A stretch of DNA of 64,000 nucleotides from NCBI RefSeq assembly GCF_014750685.1, contig NZ_JAAXGE010000006.1, positions 248,001 to 312,000 of the forward strand, given 5' to 3'. This document shows, in pieces, positions 1 through 8,908 of this stretch. The number at the start of each line of letters is the position of its first letter. Within the stretch, counting starts at the first letter, position 1. The translations under genes and the position numbers were made by a program. The notes below the pieces were generated by a model. That model saw only the letters and a program-made list of their open reading frames with translations. It was not told the origin of the DNA and did not search any database. Source of the DNA: Bacteroides sp. GM023. GTDB taxonomy: Bacteria > Bacteroidota > Bacteroidia > Bacteroidales > Bacteroidaceae.

Positions 1-1
1 C

Positions 2-562
2 TTTTCAGGATATGCAGAGATGCTCAAGCATGGTTTGATCAGTAACGTCGCACATTGGGCGGAGTTGCTAAACTTCAACACTTCCGACATTGATTATACT
101 GCCCTCAAACGACTAGTTGGCGAATCGGTGCAAGTAAAAGAAGATATTGTGGAACAAGATCCTTTTGAACACGGTATTCGCAAAGCACTAAACCTGGGAC
201 ACACCGTCGGACACGCATTTGAAAGCATGGCACTGGCGGAAAACCGTCCGGTATTGCACGGATACGCAGTAGCTTGGGGAATCGTATGCGAATTGTATCT
301 GTCTCACACTAAAGTAGGCTTCCCCAAAGAAAAAATGAGACAGACTATCCAATTCATCAAAGATAATTACGGCGTGTTTACATTCGACTGCAAGAAGTAC
401 GAACAACTCTATGCGTACATGACGCATGATAAAAAGAACACTTCGGGGACAATTAACTTCACTTTACTGAAAGATATCGGAGATATTTGCATCAATCAGA
501 CTGCTGACAAAGATACCATTTTCGAAATGTTGGACTTCTACCGCGAATGTATGGGAATTTAA
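2..562 (+). CDS. aroB: 3-dehydroquinate synthase, C-terminal part (5' end outside window)
   Basis: AroB converts DAHP to 3-dehydroquinate, the second step of the shikimate pathway, using NAD and a divalent metal in the cytoplasm. The reading frame is open from base 2 (FSGYAEMLKHGL, matching the family's G-x-AEMIKHG block), so the gene starts upstream of the window and only about 186 C-terminal residues are present. The metal-binding segment LGHTVGHAFE is intact, as is the family's C-terminal DKK-N segment. The stop at 560-562 is followed by a strong hairpin terminator. The first in-window ATG (20) is internal and not a start. Confidence 0.95.
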   Translation, partial: FSGYAEMLKHGLISNVAHWAELLNFNTSDIDYTALKRLVGESVQVKEDIVEQDPFEHGIRKALNLGHTVGHAFESMALAENRPVLHGYAVAWGIVCELYLSHTKVGFPKEKMRQTIQFIKDNYGVFTFDCKKYEQLYAYMTHDKKNTSGTINFTLLKDIGDICINQTADKDTIFEMLDFYRECMGI

Positions 563-595
563 CCCAACCTCAGACAAGAGATGTACAAATTATAA

Positions 596-630
596 AAGGG
601 AATGAAGCTGACTTCATTCCCTTCTTCTTT
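596..630. terminator. Bidirectional intrinsic terminator between aroB and the AraC-type gene
   Basis: A perfect 12-bp stem (596-607 with 612-623) closes a 4-nt loop. It is followed on the plus strand by a pyrimidine-rich tail, and on the minus strand by a T-rich run (complement of 591-597). It lies between two convergent genes and can serve both. Confidence 0.85.
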
Positions 631-681
631 CCCAATCCCTATACTTATTGGCAAATATCATACAATTTGCCTGCGCTGTTT

Positions 682-1548
682 TTAATCTAAACTACTCATT
701 CGATACTGAGACAGTGACATCCCCGTATGTTTTCTGAAAAAACGTCCGAGTGAAGACTGATTAGCAAAGTTGGTTTTAATTGCTATCTCCTGAATATTCA
801 AGCTTGTGTTTTTCAACAAAGCCTTTATTTCCAGTATGATATATTCCACAATCCAGTCTTTGGCAGATTTTCCGCTTGTCTCTTTGATAACCATAGTCAG
901 ATACTTGGAAGTGATGCACAATTTATCCGCATAAAAAGCTACATCCTTATTTTCTTTGAAATGCTTCATGATAAGCCCGAAGAATTTATTAGCCAGTTCT
1001 TCTTTACGCGTATCTTTTCGCACGGTCATCAAAGCGGATTCTTTTTGATAAGCATTGAATAACTCCAAATACAGATATCTCAGCAAATGGGTTATCAACT
1101 CTCGCCTATATACATCCTGCGACTTAACTTTTTCTTTTACCATCCCCAGATAATTATATATTCGGGGTATATCACGCTCCATCTGCGGATACCAGAAATG
1201 GGTTCGCATATAGAAGAAGAAATGCGGGGAGAATCGTGGTACTCCACTCAACGCATCACTAAACAAGGAAGACGATATCACCATCGAAACGGTTGAGAAA
1301 TCTTCACTAGGTTCACTAAACGAGACAAATTGTCCGGGTAATAATATAATAAGTTCCTCCGGCTGTACCCAATGTACATCCTCATGTACTGTGAGTTTTG
1401 CTCTTCCACTCAAACAATATACAATCAAAGCTGATTGAATATTTGAAGGGTAAGAAGTCAAAGGAAGGTATTTCAGATTCTGATAAAATTTAAAATCGTC
1501 GCCCAAGACGTATATCTCTAATGTCTCTCTATTTTTAATGTCTAACAT
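682..1548 (-). CDS. AraC-family transcriptional regulator
   Basis: A 288-residue protein with a cupin-like N-terminal sensor (about residues 15-150) and an AraC/XylS DNA-binding domain with two helix-turn-helix units at about 185-285. The second is recognisable as LNIQEIAIKTNF followed by FFRKHTGMSLSQYR. It probably responds to a small molecule, but nothing here identifies the ligand. It is transcribed alone, convergent with aroB. A match to the Bacteroides -7 element lies on the minus strand at 1585-1592. The target is unknown; neighbouring genes give no clear hint. Confidence 0.85.
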   Translation of the reverse strand: MLDIKNRETLEIYVLGDDFKFYQNLKYLPLTSYPSNIQSALIVYCLSGRAKLTVHEDVHWVQPEELIILLPGQFVSFSEPSEDFSTVSMVISSSLFSDALSGVPRFSPHFFFYMRTHFWYPQMERDIPRIYNYLGMVKEKVKSQDVYRRELITHLLRYLYLELFNAYQKESALMTVRKDTRKEELANKFFGLIMKHFKENKDVAFYADKLCITSKYLTMVIKETSGKSAKDWIVEYIILEIKALLKNTSLNIQEIAIKTNFANQSSLGRFFRKHTGMSLSQYRMSSLD

Positions 1549-1584
1549 TTAACACCTTTCTATCTAAACTAAGTCTTATTACTA

Positions 1585-1592
1585 CAAATGTA
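1585..1592 (-). promoter_or_regulatory. Putative -7 element for the AraC-type gene
   Basis: On the minus strand these bases read TACATTTG, a full match to the Bacteroides -7 consensus TAnnTTTG, about 37 bases upstream of the start codon. A TTTG-like -33 candidate lies at 1616-1619 with slightly long spacing (23 nt), so the call is moderate. The remaining bases 1593-1800 are AT-rich and show nothing else I can support. Confidence 0.45.
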
Positions 1593-1808
1593 TAACATCC
1601 TAAAATACTTCACACCAAAAATGGAAATATAGTATCACACTAAGGAAGTCACACACTTCTTATTTGCATTAATTCATAAACAAACTCACTGATTGATAGT
1701 TCATTTGCCGATTTCCCATTTAGCTTTATTATATACTGCCGGATATTTTATAGTGTTTTTATGCAAAATGACTGTTTAATGCCTCCAAATGAAAAAAACC
1801 TCAAATTA

Positions 1809-1839
1809 TTTGCTAATTAAAAATAAAGCTGTACTTTTG
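1809..1839 (+). promoter_or_regulatory. Promoter of tRNA-Pro
   Basis: TTTG at 1809-1812 and TACTTTTG at 1832-1839 are separated by 19 nt, an ideal match to the Bacteroides TTTG-N19-21-TAnnTTTG promoter. The expected transcription start is a few bases before the mature tRNA 5' end at 1851. Confidence 0.8.
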
Positions 1840-1850
1840 CATCCGCATTT

Positions 1851-1924
1851 CGGGATGTAGCTCAGCCCGGTAGAGTACGCGTCTGGGGGGCGTGTGGTCG
1901 CAAGTTCGAATCTTGTCATCCCGA
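1851..1924 (+). tRNA. tRNA-Pro (anticodon GGG)
   Basis: A 74-nt cloverleaf. The acceptor stem CGGGATG pairs with CATCCCG and the discriminator base is A. The D stem is GCTC/GAGT. The anticodon stem CGCGT/GCGTG encloses a CTGGGGG loop with GGG at positions 34-36. The T arm is GCAAG-TTCGAAT-CTTGT. CCA is not encoded. It has its own promoter and terminator. Confidence 0.95.
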
Positions 1925-1935
1925 CATTTAAAACC

Positions 1936-1972
1936 AGCCATTTACAAATAAGTAAGTGGCTGTTTTATTTTT
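1936..1972 (+). terminator. Terminator after tRNA-Pro
   Basis: A 10-bp stem (1936-1945 with 1952-1961, one G-T wobble) and a 6-nt loop are followed by a T-rich tail (1962-1972). It ends the tRNA transcript before queA. Confidence 0.8.
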
Positions 1973-2024
1973 AGTGGAACACATTTGGAACATAAAATAT
2001 TTATCAAGCAATATACCAAGAACA

Positions 2025-3245
2025 ATGAAAGAAAGCCCGAAACATATCCACATCAGCGAATACAACTATCCACTGCCTGATGAACGTATCGCCAAATTCC
2101 CTTTACCCATTCGCGACCAGTCTAAGTTGTTGGTATATCGCCACGGTGAAGTGACTGAAGACACCTTTATTTCTTTACCTGATTACCTGTCTAAAGGAAG
2201 CCTGATGGTCTTCAATAACACGAAAGTCATTCAGGCACGTCTGCATTTTCGAAAGGAAACGGGTGCACAGATTGAAGTATTCTGCCTTGAACCGATTCAG
2301 CCCAATGATTATGTGCTGAATTTCCAGCAAACAGAACATGCTGCATGGTTGTGTATGATTGGCAATCTGAAGAAATGGAAAGACGGGGCGCTGAAACGTG
2401 AAATGACTGTGAAAGGATTTCCCATCACTTTGACCGCGACAAGAGGAGAATGTAGGGGAACCAGCCATTGGATAGATTTCTCATGGGATAATACGGAAGT
2501 GACTTTTGCCGATATCCTTGAAGTATTCGGAGAACTCCCCATTCCGCCCTATTTGAATCGGGATACGGAAGAGAGCGATAAGGAAACTTATCAGACTGTT
2601 TATTCAAAAATCAAAGGCTCGGTAGCTGCGCCTACTGCCGGACTACATTTTACTCCACAGGTATTGGATGCGCTGCAAGAGAAGGGAATCGAACTTGAAG
2701 AACTGACTCTACACGTAGGCGCAGGAACTTTCAAACCTGTAAAGAGTGAAGAAATTGAAGGTCACGAGATGCATACGGAATATATATCTGTCAACCGGAG
2801 TACTATCAAGAAACTGATCGACCATGACGGTTGTGCCGTTGCCGTAGGAACAACTTCAGTAAGAACACTTGAAAGTCTTTACCATATCGGAGTTACTCTC
2901 GCTGACAATCCGGACGCTACGGAAGAAGAACTACACGTCAGACAATGGCAACCTTATGAGAAGTACGACCAGATACCTTCGGTAGTTGCCCTGCAGAAAA
3001 TATTAGGCTATCTTGACCGTCATGGTATGGAAGCACTTCACGCCAGAACTCAGATTATCATAGCGCCGGGATACGATTATAAAATCGTAAAAGCAATGGT
3101 TACCAATTTCCATCAGCCACAAAGCACTCTGCTGCTTTTAGTTTCTGCTTTTGTAAAAGGCAACTGGCGAACTATCTATGACTATGCTTTGAGCCACGAT
3201 TTTCGTTTCCTTAGTTATGGAGACTCTTCTTTATTAATACCATAA
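2025..3245 (+). CDS. queA: S-adenosylmethionine:tRNA ribosyltransferase-isomerase (QueA), long form
   Basis: QueA transfers and isomerises the ribosyl group of SAM onto preQ1 in tRNA, giving epoxyqueuosine. The hallmark blocks are present: GSVAAPTAGLHFT near residue 197, HVGAGTFKPV near 229, GHEMHTEY soon after, and TNFHQPQSTLLLLVSAF near the C-terminus. The protein is 406 residues, some 55 longer than the usual ~350, with extra sequence around residues 95-160 and 290-330, so it may be a divergent paralogue. I chose ATG 2025. An in-frame GTG at 1956 lies inside the tRNA terminator stem and its extra residues are not QueA-like. Confidence 0.88.
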   Translation: MKESPKHIHISEYNYPLPDERIAKFPLPIRDQSKLLVYRHGEVTEDTFISLPDYLSKGSLMVFNNTKVIQARLHFRKETGAQIEVFCLEPIQPNDYVLNFQQTEHAAWLCMIGNLKKWKDGALKREMTVKGFPITLTATRGECRGTSHWIDFSWDNTEVTFADILEVFGELPIPPYLNRDTEESDKETYQTVYSKIKGSVAAPTAGLHFTPQVLDALQEKGIELEELTLHVGAGTFKPVKSEEIEGHEMHTEYISVNRSTIKKLIDHDGCAVAVGTTSVRTLESLYHIGVTLADNPDATEEELHVRQWQPYEKYDQIPSVVALQKILGYLDRHGMEALHARTQIIIAPGYDYKIVKAMVTNFHQPQSTLLLLVSAFVKGNWRTIYDYALSHDFRFLSYGDSSLLIP

Positions 3246-3267
3246 ATATTCCCCGAATCTAGAAACA

Positions 3268-3789
3268 ATGATGCTAAGCGATAATAACCAGGAAATGTTC
3301 CCCATCGTAGATGAACAGGGAAATATCACCGGAGCCGCCACCCGTGGGGAGTGCCATAGCGGCAGCAAACTACTCCATCCGGTCATCCATCTTCATATTT
3401 TCAATACCAATGGAGACTTGTATTTACAGAAGCGTCCCGAATGGAAAGACATCCAGCCGGGAAAATGGGATACAGCCGTAGGTGGACATATCGATTTGGG
3501 TGAAAGCGTAGAAATCGCCCTCAAACGGGAAGCAAAGGAAGAATTAGGCATCACAGACTTCACTCCCGAATTACTAACGAATTACGTGTTTGAGTCCGAA
3601 CGTGAAAAAGAACTTGTCTTTGTTCACAAGACCGTCTATGACGGAGAACTTCATCCCAGTGACGAACTGGATGGCGGACGATTCTGGACAGTTGAAGAAA
3701 TAAAAGAGAATCTGGGCAAAGGGATTTTCACGCCCAACTTCGAAGGAGAATTGCAGAAAGTCTCCCTTATTCCTTCTCTATCCAAGTAA
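3268..3789 (+). CDS. Nudix hydrolase (isopentenyl-diphosphate isomerase/YfcD-like)
   Basis: A 173-residue Nudix protein with a perfect Nudix box starting at GHIDLGE and ending REAKEELGI (GX5EX7REUXEEXGU), preceded by GKWDTAVGG. The N-terminal pattern FPIVDEQGN...GAATRGECH and LQKRP resemble the IPP-isomerase-like/YfcD branch, which acts on a nucleoside-diphosphate-linked substrate not determined here. It starts 22 bp after queA and is probably cotranscribed with it. Its 3' end overlaps the convergent peroxidase gene by 23 bp. Two adjacent ATGs (3268, 3271) are equally possible starts. Confidence 0.9.
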   Translation: MMLSDNNQEMFPIVDEQGNITGAATRGECHSGSKLLHPVIHLHIFNTNGDLYLQKRPEWKDIQPGKWDTAVGGHIDLGESVEIALKREAKEELGITDFTPELLTNYVFESEREKELVFVHKTVYDGELHPSDELDGGRFWTVEEIKENLGKGIFTPNFEGELQKVSLIPSLSK

Positions 3790-4315
3790 TTATTTCCTCG
3801 GATAAAGGGCTGTTTTTGGAAGAGACAACTCCCGCCCAACTACCGTCCCTATCAATCATAAACTTCTGAAAATTCCATTGAACGGATGCATCCTGCTTTC
3901 CGTTCAGTTTCTTTTCCGTCAGCCATTGGTAAAGGGGCGCCTTATCCTTGCCTTTAACAGAAATCTTCGCCATCATCGGAAAAGTGACACCATATTTTAA
4001 AGAACAGAACTGAGCTATCTCCTCATTTGTTCCCGGTTCCTGCCACAGGAAATTATTTGCCGGAAAACCGATAATTACAAAATCCTTCTCTTTATATTTC
4101 TCATACAACTCTTCCAATTGCGCATATTGTGGAGTGAAACCACATTTGGAAGCCACGTTAACCACCAGCACTTTCTTTCCTTTCAAAGAAGACAGAGGAA
4201 AGTCTTTACCATCAATCGTTTTCACCGTAAAATCGTAGAATGACTTATTCTGCGCTTCCAAAGAGACTACACACATCATAGTTATTACCATTAAAATGAA
4301 TGACTTCATACCCAA
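3767..4315 (-). CDS. Secreted glutathione-peroxidase-family thiol peroxidase
   Basis: A 182-residue protein with an N-terminal hydrophobic signal segment (residues 1-21, ending in EAQ) and a thioredoxin-like GPx domain. The peroxidatic Cys is C58 in NVASKCGFT. The partner residues are in FPANNFLWQEPG (Gln) and VQWNF (Trp-Asn). It has Cys, not selenocysteine, so in bacteria it most likely reduces peroxides with thioredoxin-type donors in the periplasm. It converges on the Nudix gene with a 23-bp overlap, so antisense interference at the 3' ends is possible. Start could also be the Met two codons later. Confidence 0.9.
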   Translation of the reverse strand: MGMKSFILMVITMMCVVSLEAQNKSFYDFTVKTIDGKDFPLSSLKGKKVLVVNVASKCGFTPQYAQLEELYEKYKEKDFVIIGFPANNFLWQEPGTNEEIAQFCSLKYGVTFPMMAKISVKGKDKAPLYQWLTEKKLNGKQDASVQWNFQKFMIDRDGSWAGVVSSKNSPLSEEIITWIEKE

Positions 4316-4459
4316 TATACATTTAAGTTCTTTCTATTATAAACAAGCAGAACGGATGAAATGTTTGGTTAAGAACGAAACAAAAAACGAACGATTCATA
4401 TATTTCAAATCACCATTTCGTCATTTCACCCTGCAATCTTTCCGCTTCAAACGTTCCCG

Positions 4460-4491
4460 ACTATCACGAACAGGGATAGTCCGTAGTTTTG
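4460..4491 (+). promoter_or_regulatory. Putative promoter and inverted repeat upstream of the efflux operon
   Basis: TAGTTTTG at 4484-4491 matches the Bacteroides -7 consensus and lies 29 bp upstream of the efflux-pump ATG. Just upstream, ACTATC (4460-4465) and GATAGT (4475-4480) form an inverted repeat over the promoter spacer, a reasonable place for an operator. No clear TTTG -33 is seen. The rest of the 205-bp gap from 4316 shows nothing else. Confidence 0.4.
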
Positions 4492-4520
4492 TAACATGAA
4501 ATAATAACACAAAGAGAATC

Positions 4521-7500
4521 ATGTTTACAGCTATTGTACGTTTTTCCATCAAGAAGAAGCTGTTTGTAGGACTTACTACCCTCTTCCTCTTTATCGGCGG
4601 CATCTATGCGATGCTGACACTGCCTATCGACGCCGTACCCGATATTACCAACAATCAAGTGCAGATTGTGACCGTATCCCCCACTCTCGCACCGCAAGAG
4701 GTAGAACAGCTCATCACCATGCCTATCGAACTAGCGATGAGCAACATTATGAATGTAGAAGATATCCGTTCTGTCAGCCGCTTCGGACTATCAGTAGTGA
4801 CCGTTGTATTCAAAGAAAGCGTCCCTACCCTCGATGCCCGGCAACTGATTAACGAACAGATACAAACCGTAGCCGGAGAGATTCCTCCCGAACTCGGAAC
4901 GCCGGAAATGATGCCTATTACCACCGGACTGGGGGAAATCTATCAATACATACTGAAAGTAGCCCCCGGTTACGAAGAAAAATATGATGCGATGGAACTC
5001 CGCACCATTCAGGACTGGATGGTGAAACGCCAGTTATCCGGCATACCGGGTATTGTAGAAATCAACAGCTTCGGCGGCTATCTGAAACAATATGAAGTAG
5101 CTGTCGACCCGGATGCACTATTTTCCCTTAATATCACCATCGGAGAAGTATTTGAAGCCCTTAGCAGCAACAACCAAAATACAGGCGGAAGCTACATTGA
5201 AAAGGCAAAGAGCGCCTACTATATCCGTTCGGAAGGTATGATTACCCGTCCCAAAGACATCGAACGTATCGTCGTAGCCAACCGTAACGGTATTCCGGTG
5301 CATATCAGCGATGTAGGAGTAGTCCGGTTCGGTTCACCCAAACGTTTCGGCGCCATGACAATGGATGGTGAAGGCGAATGTGTAGGCGGAATCGCCATGA
5401 TGCTGAAAGGGGCAAACGCTAATGTAGTAACCCAGGAATTGGAAAAACGAGTAGAAAAGATACAGCATCTCCTACCCGAAGGAGTCAGCATCGAACCCTA
5501 TCTGAATCGCTCGGAGTTAGTGAACCGGAATATCTCGACCGTTGTCAACAACCTGATTGAAGGAGCAATCATCGTCTTCCTGGTACTTATCATCTTCCTC
5601 GGCAATGTCCGTGCCGGACTGATTGTCGCGTCAGTCATCCCGCTGGCTATGCTCTTCGCCTTTATCATGATGCGTCTCTTCAATGTCACCGCCAACCTGA
5701 TGAGCCTCGGCGCCATTGACTTCGGTATCGTTGTAGATGGTTCCATCGTCATACTGGAAGGTATCCTCGCCCACATCTACGGCAAGCAATTCCGGGGACA
5801 GACACTTACCCGTGAAGAGATGGACAAAGAAGTGGAAAAAGGAGCATCCGGCGTAGTCCGCTCGGCAACTTTCGCCGTACTGATTATCCTGATTGTATTC
5901 TTCCCTATCCTCACACTCAACGGAATCGAAGGAAAATACTTCACCCCGATGGCGAAGACGCTTGTATTCTGTATCATCGGAGCCTTGATTCTTTCACTGA
6001 CTTATGTTCCCATGATGGCCTCGCTCTTCCTGAAACATACCATCGTAGTGAAACCGACACTTGCTGACCGTTTCTTTGAAAAACTAAACAAGGGATACCA
6101 ACGCTGCCTGCGTTTCTGCCTGCATTACAAATGGCGCACTGTCATCGTAGCCTTCGCCGCCCTGCTCGGTTCACTCTTCCTTTTCACCCGGTTGGGAGCA
6201 GAATTTATCCCGACGCTGGATGAAGGTGACTTTGCCATGCAAATGACACTGCCTGCCGGAAGTTCGCTGACCGAAAGTATCGAAGTCTCCCGCCTGGCAG
6301 AAAAGACATTGATGGACAAATTCCCTGAAATCAAACACGTAGTTGCCAAAATCGGAACAGCGGAAGTCCCCACCGACCCGATGGCTGTGGAAGATGCCGA
6401 TGTGATGATTATCATGAAACCTTTCAAAGAATGGACAAGCGCGGGAAGCCGTGCAGAAATGGTAGACAAGATGAAAGAAGCGCTCGAACCGCTATCCGAA
6501 CGTGCCGAATTTAATTTCTCGCAACCGATACAGCTCCGTTTTAACGAACTAATGACCGGAGCGAAAGCCGATATTGCTGTCAAACTATACGGAGAAGACA
6601 CCCACGAACTTTACGAAAAAGCCAAGGAAGCAGCCGCCTATGTAGAGAAAGTGCCGGGAGCAGCGGATGTCATCGTAGAGCAGACCATGGGATTGCCCCA
6701 GCTCGTTGTGAAATACAACCGTAGCAAGATAGCCCGCTACGGCATTAATATAGAAGAACTCAACACGATTATCCGAACCGCCTATGCCGGAGAATCCAGC
6801 GGAGTAGTGTTTGAAAACGAACGGAGATTCGATCTCGTCGTCCGTCTAGACCAGGAAAAAGTGGCTGACTTGAACCTCGACAAACTATTCGTCCGTACAT
6901 CGGAAGGAATACAGATTCCGGTTGGTGAAGTAGCCAGCATCGACCTCGTCAGCGGCCCGCTCCAAATCAACCGGGACGCGACAAAACGACGCATCGTTAT
7001 CGGAGTGAATGTACGCGATGCTGATATCCAGCAAGTCGTAGCCAATATTCAAAAGACACTGGATAAGAATATCAAGCTGAAACCGGGATATTACTTTGAA
7101 TACGGCGGCCAGTTTGAAAACTTACAGAATGCGATTAATACGCTACTGATTGTTATTCCGGTAGCATTGATGCTCATCCTGCTGATTCTATTCTTTGCTT
7201 TCAAAAATATCACGTATACGCTGATGGTGTTCTCAACCGTTCCATTATCACTTATCGGCGGTATCGTCGCCCTTTGGTTGCGCGGACTCCCGTTCAGTAT
7301 ATCAGCCGGTGTGGGATTCATCGCCTTGTTCGGTGTGGCAGTGCTGAACGGTATTCTCATGGTGAACCACTTCAACGACCTTCGTAAACAAAACACCCAT
7401 CCTATGACTACAAACCGAATCATAGCCAAAGGGACTCCGCATTTGCTTCGTCCCGTATTCCTGACAGGATTGGTCGCATCGCTTGGATTCGTCCCGATGG

Positions 7501-8894
7501 CCATCGCCACTTCTGCCGGTGCCGAAGTACAACGCCCGTTGGCAACTGTTGTTATCGGTGGATTGATTATTTCCACTATATTGACGTTGCTTATCATCCC
7601 GGTATTCTACAGGATTGTAAATTCATTTGCTACCTGGAAACGTCCGGGAGCCAAATTTCATCTACCGTTCTTTGCCTTTCTTCCCCTGTTCCTGCTGATT
7701 CCTTCTTTCGTTTCCGCACAACAGGCATTACCCGCCAGCTTGAAACAGGCATTACCCGCCAGCTTGGAACAAGGGTCGACCGTAAGCTTGGAACAGGCTA
7801 TCGAAATAGCGAAACAGAATCATCCCCGCCTGAAGATGGCGACTAATGCCATTCAACAGGCCAAGGCTAGCCGCGGGGAGATTGTGGAAGCTACTCCTAC
7901 CTCATTCAGTTATTCCTGGGGGCAACTCAATGGAGAGAATAAAAAAGACAAGGAACTGGCCTTCGAACAAAGTCTGGGTTCCCTGCTGACTCCGTTCTAC
8001 AAGAACGCATTAGTCAACCGACAGATAAAAACAAGTACATTTTACCGTCAAATGGTGGAGAAAGAAGTCACAGCAGAAGTAAAAAGGGCATGGGCTTATT
8101 ACCAATATGCCACCAACCTCTGCAAGATGTATCGCGACCAAGATAAGATGGCAGAGAAGTTACAGCACATCGGAGAACTGCGTTACCAGCAAGGAGAAAT
8201 CACCTTGCTTGAAAAGAATATGATGACAACCACCGCAGCCGACCTGCACAACCGTTGGTTTCAGGCACAGGAAGAAGAGAAAATGGCTTTGGCACGCTTT
8301 CAGTGGAGTTGTTATTCAGACCAGCCGATTATTCCGGCGGACTCTACTTTATCACTGTTCTATACCGCCCTTTCAGACGGTACTCTGTCAGGAGCACATA
8401 CTGCTTACTTCCAAAGTCAAGCGGACGAAGCGAAAGCAATGCTTCATGTAGAACGAAGCCATTTTTTCCCGGAAATCAGCGTAGGATACACCCGCCAGGA
8501 CATTCTTCCGCTGAAGAATCTGAATGCATGGATGGTAGGCGTTTCCTTCCCTATCTACTTCCTGCCCCAAAAGAGCAAGGTAAGACAAGCAAAGTTATCC
8601 GCCACTTCAGCACAGATTCAGGCGGACGCGAATATCCGCGAAATGAGGAACAAGGTACTTGAGTTGGAAGCCTCTCTCCGCAGGTATAACGAGAGTTTGC
8701 ACTACTACACCTCTTCTGCCTTGAAAGAAGCGGATGAACTGACGAAAGCCGCCAATTTCCAATTGCAGCAAAGCGAAACGGGCATTGCCGAATATATACA
8801 GTCGATAACCACTGCCAGAGAGATTCGCCGCGGCTACATCGAGACTGTCTATCAATACAATATTGCAGCCTTGGAATATGAACTATTCAGATAA
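4521..8894 (+). CDS. CusA/CzcA-type RND efflux pump fused to a TolC-like outer-membrane channel
   Basis: A 1457-residue fusion. Residues ~1-1045 form a heavy-metal-type RND permease: an N-terminal transmembrane helix (KLFVGLTTLFLFIGG), two periplasmic porter regions, two blocks of membrane helices, and the helix motif GAIDFGIVVDGSIVILEG (~residue 395) with the charged residues used for proton coupling. Residues ~1045-1066 form a second signal-peptide-like segment ending FVSA-QQ, followed by three 8-residue tandem repeats (1068-1091). A TolC/CusC-type outer-membrane efflux domain follows (~1088-1457, beginning SLEQAIEIAKQNHPRLK). Probable substrates are Cu/Ag or Zn/Co/Cd ions; which is not determined. 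The adaptor gene follows 14 bp downstream. Confidence 0.93.
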   Translation: MFTAIVRFSIKKKLFVGLTTLFLFIGGIYAMLTLPIDAVPDITNNQVQIVTVSPTLAPQEVEQLITMPIELAMSNIMNVEDIRSVSRFGLSVVTVVFKESVPTLDARQLINEQIQTVAGEIPPELGTPEMMPITTGLGEIYQYILKVAPGYEEKYDAMELRTIQDWMVKRQLSGIPGIVEINSFGGYLKQYEVAVDPDALFSLNITIGEVFEALSSNNQNTGGSYIEKAKSAYYIRSEGMITRPKDIERIVVANRNGIPVHISDVGVVRFGSPKRFGAMTMDGEGECVGGIAMMLKGANANVVTQELEKRVEKIQHLLPEGVSIEPYLNRSELVNRNISTVVNNLIEGAIIVFLVLIIFLGNVRAGLIVASVIPLAMLFAFIMMRLFNVTANLMSLGAIDFGIVVDGSIVILEGILAHIYGKQFRGQTLTREEMDKEVEKGASGVVRSATFAVLIILIVFFPILTLNGIEGKYFTPMAKTLVFCIIGALILSLTYVPMMASLFLKHTIVVKPTLADRFFEKLNKGYQRCLRFCLHYKWRTVIVAFAALLGSLFLFTRLGAEFIPTLDEGDFAMQMTLPAGSSLTESIEVSRLAEKTLMDKFPEIKHVVAKIGTAEVPTDPMAVEDADVMIIMKPFKEWTSAGSRAEMVDKMKEALEPLSERAEFNFSQPIQLRFNELMTGAKADIAVKLYGEDTHELYEKAKEAAAYVEKVPGAADVIVEQTMGLPQLVVKYNRSKIARYGINIEELNTIIRTAYAGESSGVVFENERRFDLVVRLDQEKVADLNLDKLFVRTSEGIQIPVGEVASIDLVSGPLQINRDATKRRIVIGVNVRDADIQQVVANIQKTLDKNIKLKPGYYFEYGGQFENLQNAINTLLIVIPVALMLILLILFFAFKNITYTLMVFSTVPLSLIGGIVALWLRGLPFSISAGVGFIALFGVAVLNGILMVNHFNDLRKQNTHPMTTNRIIAKGTPHLLRPVFLTGLVASLGFVPMAIATSAGAEVQRPLATVVIGGLIISTILTLLIIPVFYRIVNSFATWKRPGAKFHLPFFAFLPLFLLIPSFVSAQQALPASLKQALPASLEQGSTVSLEQAIEIAKQNHPRLKMATNAIQQAKASRGEIVEATPTSFSYSWGQLNGENKKDKELAFEQSLGSLLTPFYKNALVNRQIKTSTFYRQMVEKEVTAEVKRAWAYYQYATNLCKMYRDQDKMAEKLQHIGELRYQQGEITLLEKNMMTTTAADLHNRWFQAQEEEKMALARFQWSCYSDQPIIPADSTLSLFYTALSDGTLSGAHTAYFQSQADEAKAMLHVERSHFFPEISVGYTRQDILPLKNLNAWMVGVSFPIYFLPQKSKVRQAKLSATSAQIQADANIREMRNKVLELEASLRRYNESLHYYTSSALKEADELTKAANFQLQQSETGIAEYIQSITTAREIRRGYIETVYQYNIAALEYELFR
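7721..7792 (+). repeat. Three 24-bp in-frame tandem repeats at the pump-channel junction
   Basis: Units at 7721-7744, 7745-7768 and 7769-7792. The first two differ at one base and the third is degenerate. Each encodes eight residues (QALPASLK, QALPASLE, QGSTVSLE). They sit directly after the internal signal-like segment, so they form a linker likely to vary in copy number. Confidence 0.85.
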
Positions 8895-8908
8895 TAAAAA
8901 AACAGCAT

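Noticed and set aside
1956..2024. GTG start giving QueA 23 more residues
   Set aside because: The GTG is inside the tRNA terminator stem and the extra residues do not resemble QueA; the ATG at 2025 fits the family.
4296..4499. Small plus-strand frame before the efflux pump
   Set aside because: It overlaps the peroxidase start and the pump promoter; composition is not coding-like.
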